From FEN-1219 sp037445815 (GTDB lineage Bacteria > Pseudomonadota > Gammaproteobacteria > Steroidobacterales > Rariloculaceae): a stretch of DNA of 28,661 nt. The notes below the pieces were generated by a model that was not told the DNA's origin, did no database searches, and saw nothing but the letters and a program-made list of their open reading frames with translations. Where the stretch lies: contig JBBIJV010000016.1 in NCBI GenBank assembly GCA_037445815.1, forward strand, positions 1 through 28,661, read 5' to 3'. Below, in pieces: positions 22,801 to 28,661 of the stretch (positions within the stretch are counted from its first letter, which is position 1; each line of letters begins with the position of its first letter). Made by a program: the position numbers and the translations under genes.

Positions 22801-25391
22801 TTGGTCTTGATCGCGATCAGGTGCGTGCGATCGATCAGCGAAGCAGCGCGCGCGAGCGCCCGCTCGGCGACCTCGAGCGCGCCTTGCGCGTCCGAGGTGA
22901 GCCCGAGCGCCTCGGCAAGACGGCGGTGCGTGTCGAACTGGACGGCGTAGCGCTCTTGCCAAGCGTCGTCTCCGTCGAGCTCGATCGCGATCTTGAAGCT
23001 GCCGACGGCCAGGTCGTACGCCGTTGCGTCTCGCGCTTTGATACCGGCGCGGCGGTTTAGGTCCGCGAGCCGGCGGCGCTCGGCGCCGTCGCGGATCAGC
23101 GCGCGACCCTCGTTCATGTGGCCGACGATATCGAACAGCCGCGTCTCGAGCTCGGCCGGCGGCAGCATCGCGAGCCAGGCGCGGCCGATCGCCAAGTGCA
23201 TGGCCGGACGCTCGTGCTCGGCCAGCGTCGCGTAGGCCGCCTGCTGCACGCGGTCGTGGCGGAACGCGAACCGGCCGTATACGAGCGGCGATTGGAGGGC
23301 GTCCACGTCGACGCTCTCGAGCCCCGTCAACGGCACGATGAGTCCCGCCTCGACGGCGGGACGCAGGCTTTCGTTCGTGTCCGCGGCCGACGCCCGCTCG
23401 ACGTTCGCGAGCAAGCGCAGATCGAACCGGCCGCCGATGACGGCCGCGACGCGCAGCGTCGCGCGCGTTCTTTCGGGCAGCCTGCCGAGCTCCGTCGCGA
23501 GCAGCTCGGCCACGTTCTCGGTGATCGCGGCCTCCTTGACGGCTGCCACGTCGTAGCGGAAGTGCTTCAGCTTCGCATCGAAGCCGATCAGCCGCTCTCC
23601 GTGCAGCGCTTTCAAGAACCGGCGCATGAAGAACGGGTTGCCGCCCGTCTTCTGGTGAACCACCTCGGCGAGGGGCAGCGCGTCGACCGGCGCTTGGTGC
23701 AGCGCGTCCGCGACGAACTCGGCGACGGCCGGCACGCCGAGCGGCTCGAGCTCGATCGACTGCACTGGCACCCCCTGCCTCGCCTGCTCCTTCATGGCCA
23801 GCATGAACGGATGGTTCGGCGCGACTTCCGAGTCGCGATACGTGAGCACGAGCAGCAGCGACTCCGTCGCGCGCGCCGACACGATGCGCGTGATCAAGTT
23901 CAGGCTCGCGGAATCGGCCCACTGCATGTCGTCGAGAAACAAGACGAGCGGATGCGCCTTCTTGCAGAAGACCTGCAGGAAGTTCTGGAACGCGAGGTTG
24001 AAGCGGTTCTGCGCCTCGAGGGCCTCGAGCTCCGGCACGCGCGGCTGCGAGCCGACGATGCGCTCGAGCGCCGGCACCACGTCGACGATGAGCTGGCCGT
24101 TGGGATGCACGGCAGCGTGGATCGCCTCGCGCCACGCCGCGATCTCCTCCTCGCCTTCCGTCAAGAGCTGCTGCACGAGGTCCTGAAGCGCGACGACGAG
24201 CGCGCTGAACGGGACGTTCTGCTGCAGAAGATCGAATTTGCCGGAGACGAAATAGCCTCGCTGCCGCGTGATCGGCTGATAGATTTCTTGCACGAGCGAG
24301 GTCTTGCCGATGCCGGGCGGGCCGGCCACCGTTACCGTCTCGACGCCGCCGCGCGCGACACGCTCGAAGCTCGACAGCAGCGTGCGCGTCTCGGCCGAGC
24401 GCCCGTAGAGCTTCTGCGGCGGCTCGAATCGGTCGATGACGTCGGCGCTGCCGAGCGCAAACGGGGCCACGGAGCCGCTTTCCTCGAGCGCCGTGTAACA
24501 GTGGCGGAGGTCCGCCGCAAGGCCCGTCGCGCTCTGGTAGCGATCTTCCGGCTCCTTCTGCAACAGCTTCTGCACGATGTCGGAGAGGGCTTCCGGCACG
24601 CGCGCATCGCGCTCGTGGGGCGGCACGGGCTTGACCGCGATGTGGAAGTGCACCATCTCGAGCGGATCGGCGCTTTCGTGCGGCAGGGCGCCCGTGAACA
24701 GCTCGTAGAGCGTGACGCCGAGCGAGTAGAGATCCGCGCGATAGTCGAGGCTGCGGTTCATGCGCCCCGTCTGCTCGGGGGCGATATACGCGAGCGTGCC
24801 CTCGAGCGCCGCGGGGGCCTTGAACTTGCTCTCCTCGCTGCGCAGACGTGTGGCGATGCCGAAATCAATGAGCGTGCAGCGCCCCGTCTCCGAGTCGTAG
24901 ACGACGTTGTGGCTGCTCACGTCCTTATGGATGACGTTGGCCGCGTGCACGGCCGCGACGATCTCGGCGAGCTTGATCGCGACGGCGAGCCGCTCGATGA
25001 GCGGGGCTCCGGGCGAGGATTCGATCCAGCGGCGCAACGACACGCCGGGCAAGTCCTCGAGCACGAGCGAGACCTGGTTTTGGTGTCGCACGAGATCGAC
25101 GACCTTGACGACGCCTGGGCAGTCGAGCGAGCGCAGCAGCTCGAACTCGTTGCGGTAACGCGTCAGCTGCCGCAGGGACGCCGCCGGCCCTTTGGGCCGC
25201 TTGATCACGACGCAGGCGCCGTCGGTCGCTCGCCTCGCCCGGTACACGTAGGCCGCGCTACTGTCGTGAATTGGCTGTCCGTGCTCGTAGCCCGGAAGCG
25301 CCGAAGCCTCCAACGTCGTATCCTCGCTCGAATCGGTCGAGCCGCAGCCTGAGCCGCGCGCGGGCGAGTCCATTCGGCCGCACGGTTGCAT
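19818..25391 (-). CDS. Trifunctional Ser/Thr protein kinase / AAA-type ATPase / sensor histidine kinase
   Basis: A 1857-residue cytoplasmic protein. The Ser/Thr kinase domain (about 35-300) has K64 in VVIK, catalytic D157 in HKDVSSHN, N162, and DFG at 176-178. The ATPase module (about 325-620) has Walker A GPPGIGKT at 357-364 and Walker B LVLFLDD ending at D487-D488. A long helical, TPR-like region (about 640-1330) follows, then a GAF domain (about 1345-1510), a coiled coil, a DHp helix with H1586 in GVLHNVGN, and HATPase boxes at N1740/N1744, D1776 (DNGVGI) and GHGFGLH (1800-1806). This order matches the known trifunctional kinase class; the ligand and substrates are unknown. The start is uncertain because no strong ribosome site precedes ATG 25391. 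It is coupled by ATGA to the GGDEF-EAL response regulator. Confidence 0.94.
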   Translation of the reverse strand: MQPCGRMDSPARGSGCGSTDSSEDTTLEASALPGYEHGQPIHDSSAAYVYRARRATDGACVVIKRPKGPAASLRQLTRYRNEFELLRSLDCPGVVKVVDLVRHQNQVSLVLEDLPGVSLRRWIESSPGAPLIERLAVAIKLAEIVAAVHAANVIHKDVSSHNVVYDSETGRCTLIDFGIATRLRSEESKFKAPAALEGTLAYIAPEQTGRMNRSLDYRADLYSLGVTLYELFTGALPHESADPLEMVHFHIAVKPVPPHERDARVPEALSDIVQKLLQKEPEDRYQSATGLAADLRHCYTALEESGSVAPFALGSADVIDRFEPPQKLYGRSAETRTLLSSFERVARGGVETVTVAGPPGIGKTSLVQEIYQPITRQRGYFVSGKFDLLQQNVPFSALVVALQDLVQQLLTEGEEEIAAWREAIHAAVHPNGQLIVDVVPALERIVGSQPRVPELEALEAQNRFNLAFQNFLQVFCKKAHPLVLFLDDMQWADSASLNLITRIVSARATESLLLVLTYRDSEVAPNHPFMLAMKEQARQGVPVQSIELEPLGVPAVAEFVADALHQAPVDALPLAEVVHQKTGGNPFFMRRFLKALHGERLIGFDAKLKHFRYDVAAVKEAAITENVAELLATELGRLPERTRATLRVAAVIGGRFDLRLLANVERASAADTNESLRPAVEAGLIVPLTGLESVDVDALQSPLVYGRFAFRHDRVQQAAYATLAEHERPAMHLAIGRAWLAMLPPAELETRLFDIVGHMNEGRALIRDGAERRRLADLNRRAGIKARDATAYDLAVGSFKIAIELDGDDAWQERYAVQFDTHRRLAEALGLTSDAQGALEVAERALARAASLIDRTHLIAIKTNVLLIMGRIPEALACGRAAAREFGVDLPERPDDVRALLKREIGWIRERAAAVGIENLLDRPTMEDPAQIALMGLLMHCLPAAFQTDQESYALLCCTMVRLSLEHGNCPLSARAYGSFAALLSSQLGEYEDAYSFAKLGVDLAHKLNETSMLSGVYFLFAMFASHWVKPVDESVALYQQAVHFGLQSGDHVHGGYSVARRFSHLQVRGMPLAELREEAAVALETLHRMSDAANVDFLRRRIALIDWLQGARPRGDTLGTEEADEAALTAEIQARGNRSFEADWFMLLAIQRYMAEDFAAALEHAKVAATLQPFCAGFVTRAEHALFYALAMAAGYPAAGESERAELDAKLEAIRADMRRWVSLCPENTEHMQRLIEAECARIHGRRMEAADFYDRAIVSARANRYVNIEALAAELAARFWFADGKPEFARIYLDKALDAYEAWGAGGKAADLRAKHGLAATRGATVSVTSGSTTLGPSAERSDALDLAALLKASQAIAGEIVLERLLVKLMDIIRENAGAESVVIVLEQDGEFLVQGVKTASGVARVLVGEPLRVSVACSTGIVNYVLRTSELVVLDDAAQQGKYRNDTYVLNRRPKSILCAPVTHKGKLIGAVYVENNQVAGAFTPDRLEALNILMSQMAVSIENATLYSRQEQQSRAIEAANVTLTKEVAERKRAEGELSRYKDHLEDLVKERTRELEKAQGRLVELSRRAGMAEVASGVLHNVGNVMNSVNVGASVAREMVGALPVEGLARAVGLLEENADRLAEYLTADPVGRKLPDYLRKLGTALTEEKRAILGNIDQLVGHLEHMKKIIAAQQSYAKRGGVTEVCTLEEIAETALSISEAALRNSSIEIVRSYEKLPPVLVDRHQIMQIVVNLVSNAKHALEEVARPDRRLDVSIAKIDGGARIEVRDNGVGIAPENLPKIFSHGFTTKKTGHGFGLHNCANAVQQMNGSLTAYSDGPGKGASFVLRLPVEYVEELPQRAGFAEGGAVA

Positions 25392-25561
25392 GCCGAAACC
25401 AAGTCGGCCGGCGCATCGAACAGCTTGAGTAAGAGCGCCGCCACGAACTGCGTCACGCTACTCGGGCGCCGGGCCGAAAGCGCGGCGCGGCGCGCTCAAA
25501 AACGTGAAAAACTGGTTGCGGAGCTCGAACCGCCCCGAGCCGAGGAGCAAACGCGGGCGGC

Positions 25562-25590
25562 GTGAAAAAGATCGCCCGGTCGCCTACGAT
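25562..25590 (+). promoter_or_regulatory. Candidate promoter of the guanidinium exporter
   Basis: GTGAAA (25562-25567) and TACGAT (25585-25590) are 17 bases apart. Transcription would begin near 25597, just ahead of the structured leader. The rest of 25392-25561 holds no gene that I can support; the open frames there are arginine/proline-rich noise. Confidence 0.4.
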
Positions 25591-25676
25591 GGCCGGGCGA
25601 GGCCACGTCCTCCCCCGCTCGAGCGGGAAAAGGGTCCGGGACGGCCCGGCCCCAACCACACCCGAGGAGGGCCTCC
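25591..25676 (+). ncRNA. Structured 5' leader of gdx, candidate guanidine-sensing riboswitch
   Basis: Several strong stems lie between the promoter candidate and the start codon. GAGG (599-602 of 25xxx) pairs with CCTC (609-612). CCCGC-TCGA-GCGGG forms a perfect hairpin at 25614-25627. CCGGG-ACGG-CCCGG at 25636-25649 has an ACGG tetraloop and is extended, after one mismatch, by GGG (25632-25634) with CCC (25651-25653). The Shine-Dalgarno GAGGAGG is at 25664-25670; CCTCC at 25609-25613 could mask it. Small guanidinium exporters are classic targets of guanidine riboswitches, and an ACGR tetraloop hairpin is the hallmark of class II (mini-ykkC). Class II normally has two such hairpins and only one is clear here. 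The class is therefore unproven. Confidence 0.5.
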
Positions 25677-25997
25677 ATGGCCTGGATACTGGTGCTCGTC
25701 GCCGGCGTGTTCGAAGTCGTCTGGGCTTATTACATGAAGCAGTCGAGCGGCTTCACGCGCGTCTGGCCCACCGTCATCACGATCGTGACGATGATCGTGA
25801 GCTTCGCGCTGCTATCGCTCGCGATGCGAACGCTGCCGCTCGGCACGGCCTATACCGTCTGGACGGGCATCGGCGCCGTCGGCACGTTCGTGACCGGCGT
25901 CGTCGTGCTCGAAGAGTCCGCCGACTTCATGCGCGTGCTCGCGGCGGCGTTGATCGTCTCCGGTCTGGTGTTGATGCGACTTTCGACCGCGCAATAA
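25677..25997 (+). CDS. gdx: Guanidinium exporter of the SMR family (Gdx/SugE)
   Basis: A protein of 106 residues with four transmembrane segments. It exchanges guanidinium for protons across the inner membrane as an antiparallel dimer. AGVFEVVWAYYMK holds the essential E13 and W16 of the Gdx subtype, and GTAYTVWTGIGAVGTFVTG (60-78) and the final ALIVSGLVLMRLS match E. coli Gdx/SugE as I recall it. The absence of the multidrug EmrE-type pattern favours guanidinium over broad drug export. GAGGAGG is six bases before the ATG. The upstream leader suggests RNA-level control by guanidine. It is followed 28 bases later by pobA on the same strand. Confidence 0.95.
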   Translation: MAWILVLVAGVFEVVWAYYMKQSSGFTRVWPTVITIVTMIVSFALLSLAMRTLPLGTAYTVWTGIGAVGTFVTGVVVLEESADFMRVLAAALIVSGLVLMRLSTAQ

Positions 25998-25999
25998 CG

Positions 26000-26012
26000 G
26001 CCGCCAAGCGGC
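26000..26012 (+). other. Small perfect hairpin between gdx and pobA
   Basis: GCCGC-CAA-GCGGC begins three bases after the gdx stop. No T-run follows. It could partly separate the two transcripts or be chance in GC-rich DNA. Confidence 0.25.
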
Positions 26013-26025
26013 AGAATGCTCTCGC

Positions 26026-27243
26026 ATGCGAACGCAAGTCGCGATCGTCGGCGCCGGCCCCTCGGGGCTTCTGCTCGCGCAGCTGCTTCACAAAGCCGGC
26101 ATCGACGCCGTCCTCCTCGAGCGGCACACGGCCGAGCACGTGCTCGGCCGGATTCGGGCCGGAGTGCTCGAGCAGGTGACGGTGGACCTGCTCGACGAAG
26201 CAGGCGTCGGCGCGCGCATGCACCGCCAGGGCCTCGTTCACGGCGGCTTCGAGATCCTGGCGGGCGGCACACGGCATCGCATCGATCTGCGCGCGCTGAC
26301 TGGCGGCAAGACCGTCATGGTCTACGGCCAGACGGAGCTCACGCGCGATCTCATGGACGCGCGCACCGCGGCCGGCTTGCCGACCGTTTACGGCGTCGAG
26401 CGAGTCGGCGTGCACGCGTTCGACGGCGGCCGGCCGTACGTCACGTACTCGAAGGACGGCCGTGAGCAGCGCATCGATTGCGACTTCATCGCCGGGTGCG
26501 ACGGCTTTCACGGCGTGTGCCGCGCCAGCGTGCCGCGCAGCGCGATCACGGAATACGAGAAGGTCTACCCGTTCGGCTGGCTCGGCGTGCTCGCCGACAC
26601 GCCGCCCGTCAGCGACGAGCTGATCTACGTCAATAGCGACCGGGGCTTTGCGCTCTGCTCGATGCGCAGCCGCTCGCGAAGCCGCTACTACCTGCAAGTG
26701 CCCTCGACCGAGCGGCCGGAAGCGTGGAGCGACGACGCGTTCTGGGGCGAGCTCGCGCTGCGCCTCGATGAAGCGGCGCGCGCGCGGCTCGTGACCGGCC
26801 CGTCGATCGAGAAGAGCATTGCGCCGCTGCGCAGCTTCGTCGCGGAGCCGCTGCGCTTCGGGCGGCTGTTCCTGGCCGGCGACGCGGGCCACATCGTGCC
26901 GCCGACGGGCGCCAAAGGCCTGAACCTGGCCGCGACCGACGTGAAGTATCTGGCCGCCGCGTTGATCGAGCACTACCGGGAGCACAGCACGGCCGGGATC
27001 GACCACTATTCCGAGCGCTGCCTGCGGCGCATCTGGCGCGCCGAACGCTTCTCGTGGTGGTTCACGATGCTGACGCACCGATTCCCCGACGACGACTCGA
27101 TCGCCGTCAAGCTGCGAGCGGCCGAGCTCGACTACTTGCTCCACTCCGACGCCGGCTTGCGCACGATCGCCGAGAACTACGTCGGCCTGCCGCTCGACTT
27201 CGGCGGCCGCGGCCTGGCGACGAGCTCGCCGCCGCACGCGTAG
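26026..27243 (+). CDS. pobA: 4-hydroxybenzoate 3-monooxygenase (FAD, group A hydroxylase)
   Basis: A protein of 405 residues that converts 4-hydroxybenzoate to protocatechuate with NADPH and O2. FAD motif GAGPSG is at 9-14, R44 in GRIRAGVLEQ, the DG motif at D159-G160 and the GD motif at D286 in LAGDAGH. Substrate-site residues fall at the same numbers as in the Pseudomonas enzyme (recalled): Y201, S212, R214, Y222, P293 and Y385. Up to Y385 no net length change is needed in the alignment. The C-terminus then extends about 15 residues longer (SSPPHA end). No strong ribosome site precedes ATG 26026. The gene feeds the beta-ketoadipate pathway, none of whose later genes lie in the window. Confidence 0.97.
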   Translation: MRTQVAIVGAGPSGLLLAQLLHKAGIDAVLLERHTAEHVLGRIRAGVLEQVTVDLLDEAGVGARMHRQGLVHGGFEILAGGTRHRIDLRALTGGKTVMVYGQTELTRDLMDARTAAGLPTVYGVERVGVHAFDGGRPYVTYSKDGREQRIDCDFIAGCDGFHGVCRASVPRSAITEYEKVYPFGWLGVLADTPPVSDELIYVNSDRGFALCSMRSRSRSRYYLQVPSTERPEAWSDDAFWGELALRLDEAARARLVTGPSIEKSIAPLRSFVAEPLRFGRLFLAGDAGHIVPPTGAKGLNLAATDVKYLAAALIEHYREHSTAGIDHYSERCLRRIWRAERFSWWFTMLTHRFPDDDSIAVKLRAAELDYLLHSDAGLRTIAENYVGLPLDFGGRGLATSSPPHA

Positions 27244-27279
27244 ACTGTCCCCACTATCGCGCTTCGACGGGAAACGCTC

Positions 27280-28463
27280 ATGCGCATTGGACAGGGTCAG
27301 CTGATCACCGCTTTGGCCGGTCTCGCGGCCTGCGGCACGGCGGCCGCGCAGGACCAGTGCGCGCTGCTCGCGAAACTCGAACTCGAGCACACGACGATCG
27401 TCTCGGCGGCGAATGTCGCGACCGCCAACGATGGCCGGCGCACTGCTAAGTTCACGCCACGATCTCGCCGGTGGCGGGTTCGAAGATCGGCGCGGTCTAC
27501 CGGCTGCCTGCGAGCTGGAACGGCAAGGTGCTCGGCGGGGGCGGCTTCGCCGGCAACGTGCGCGCCGAGGCGGCCGCGGACGGCTTGAGCCGCGGCTACG
27601 CCGTCATCCAGAACGACCTCGGTCATCCGAGCGCCGGCGCGCTCGATCCGTCGTTCGCGATCGACGAGAACGGTCGACGCAACGTCGAAGGCATCGTCGA
27701 CTTCGGCCACCGCGCGACGCACCTCGCAACCGTGATCGGCAAGCGCGTGGCCGAGGAGCGTTTCGGCCGTGCGCCGCAGCGCGCCTACTGGCAGGGCTGC
27801 TCGACGGGCGGTCGCCAAGGGCTCGCCGAGGTGCAGCGCTATCCGGACGACTACGACGGCGTCATCGCGGGCGCACCTGTCTACACTCCCGTCACGTACT
27901 CGAACGCGATGCTGCGCGTGCAGATGTTCCACGCGCGGCCCGAGAGCAACCTGAAGCCGGAGCACGTGCCGTTGATCCGCGACGCCGTGCTCGCCGCTTG
28001 CGACGCCAAAGACGGCGTCGCCGACGGGATCCTGACGGACCCGCGCGCCTGCACTTGGGATCCCGCGGAGCTTCAATGCCCGGCGTCAACGGGCGCTTCG
28101 GGCGCCGCGTGCCTGTCGCCGCCGCAAGTCGAGACTGTTCGCAAGGTCTACTCGGGCGTGCGCATGCGCGACGGCCGCTACGCCGCGATGCCGCTGATGC
28201 GCGGCGGCGAGAGCGACTGGGGCGCTCGCATGATCGGCACGCCGAACCAGCCGCGCGGGCTCAACGCGATCTTGGGCGCGCCGTTCATGGCGTACGTCGC
28301 CGTCGGCGACGCGAAGTACGACTTCATGACGTTCGATCCCGAGCGTGACTTCGCCGTGCTCGACGGCGGCATCGCGGCGGCCGAGGTGCACCAGCAGGAT
28401 CCGAACATCGCGCCGTTCGTAGAGCGCGGCGGCAAGCTCGTGCTCGTGGCCGCCCCGGCTTGA
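27280..28463 (+). pseudogene. Broken tannase/feruloyl esterase gene (frameshift and 3' truncation)
   Basis: The first part (ATG 27280) encodes a signal peptide and AQDQCALLAKLELEHTTIVSA, the normal start of a mature tannase-family protein. Around 27440-27455 the frame is lost: the family continues in another frame, open from 27450, as HATISPVAGSKIGAVYRLP then WNGKVLGGGGF. A net loss of one base (or four) explains the change, and the block expected to hold the conserved cysteine before this strand is missing. CSTGGRQG with the nucleophile Ser (codon 27801-27803) and YPDDYDGVIAGAP are intact. The frame then ends at TGA 28461-28463 right after GGKLVL, where the family normally reads into HGWxD. 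The catalytic Asp, the His and about 110 residues are absent. It lies 36 bases after pobA. Confidence 0.88.
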
Positions 28464-28581
28464 CGTCGGCGCGAACGTCTTTCGCGACGACAACGGCCGG
28501 CGCATCGCCAGCCGAACCGCGCGCATGGCGCCGCTCGCGCTTCGTTCCGCGTCGGCAGAACGCCGAATCTCGGCGCCCGCG
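28464..28581. other. Non-coding gap between broken tannase and right-edge gene
   Basis: I find no gene, RNA or strong hairpin in these 118 bases. The missing tannase 3' end is not here in any frame, so it was deleted rather than merely frameshifted. Confidence 0.5.
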
Positions 28582-28661
28582 TTAAGGCAACGTCTTCGCG
28601 ACGCGGAACCCCAAGTAGTTTCGCCCGCGCTGCGTCGCGGGATACGGCGCACCGCGCCGGG
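28582..28661 (-). CDS. C-terminus of a formylglycine-generating-enzyme (SUMF1/FGE-sulfatase) domain protein, partial
   Basis: On the minus strand a frame enters from the right edge and ends at TAA (complement of 28582-28584). Its last 25 residues end in RNYLGFRVAKTLP. An Asn/Tyr-x-GFR-x-A pattern at the extreme C-terminus is typical of the FGE-sulfatase family, whose final strand commonly reads GFRLAR. Members either oxidise a sulfatase cysteine or serve as other oxygenase or ligand-binding modules. Only the tail is visible, so the call rests on one motif. Confidence 0.55.
   Translation of the reverse strand, partial: RRGAPYPATQRGRNYLGFRVAKTLP

Noticed and set aside
25594..25643. Guanidine-III (ykkC-III) pseudoknot
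   Set aside because: A weak pseudoknot can be drawn (CGGG with CCCG, CGTCC with GGACG) and CGAGG is in the right place. The conserved ACAAG segment before the second strand is missing and the loop is about twice as long, so I do not claim this class.
1..28661. CRISPR arrays, insertion sequences, prophage or tRNA genes
   Set aside because: No regularly spaced repeats, transposase motifs, phage genes or cloverleaf-like sequences were noticed by eye. A tRNA scan was not possible.

Overview
The window is GC-rich bacterial chromosome, densely packed on both strands. An UrcA-family protein, cytochrome bd oxidase of the short-Q-loop (CIO) type, a PobA that matches the Pseudomonas enzyme residue for residue around its active site, a MASE1 hybrid kinase and a trifunctional Ser/Thr-kinase/ATPase/histidine-kinase all point to a proteobacterium. 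My best guess is a soil- or water-dwelling gammaproteobacterium of the Steroidobacter/Nevskiales kind, but I cannot prove this from sequence alone. I see no rRNA, tRNA, CRISPR array, insertion sequence or prophage.

Layout. 1-9.7 kb: two exported proteins that pair an N-terminal DUF6152-like domain with a second conserved domain (one cut by the left edge), a third exported protein with only the second domain, a SnoaL-like protein, an aldehyde dehydrogenase, the cydAB oxidase operon, a LOG-family phosphoribohydrolase, an exported HELGH protein and a small exported orphan. 9.7-13.7 kb: a tannase/feruloyl-esterase-like hydrolase overlapping a second SnoaL-like gene, a short-chain dehydrogenase and an FkbM methyltransferase. 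13.8-17.7 kb: a GH100/debranching-enzyme-like glycosidase, a MASE1 hybrid histidine kinase, a decayed UrcA copy and an intact urcA. 17.7-25.4 kb: a 1857-residue trifunctional kinase and a REC-GGDEF-EAL response regulator joined by an ATGA overlap. 25.4-28.7 kb: a guanidinium exporter behind a highly structured leader, pobA, a broken second tannase gene, and the C-terminus of a formylglycine-generating-enzyme-like protein at the right edge.

How the genes may work together. Tannase/feruloyl-esterase-type hydrolases, aldehyde dehydrogenase, SDR, SnoaL-like proteins and 4-hydroxybenzoate hydroxylase fit breakdown of plant-derived aromatic esters and acids to protocatechuate. The exported DUF6152-type proteins recur in the same stretch, but their role is unknown. 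CydAB supplies a high-affinity, probably cyanide-tolerant terminal oxidase. The kinase/c-di-GMP pair most likely forms one signalling route, with the histidine kinase module phosphorylating the REC domain of its overlapping partner.

The items most worth following up are the structured leader of the guanidinium exporter, the doubly damaged tannase, the UrcA relic, the insertion in the GGDEF domain and the exported DUF6152 fusion family.
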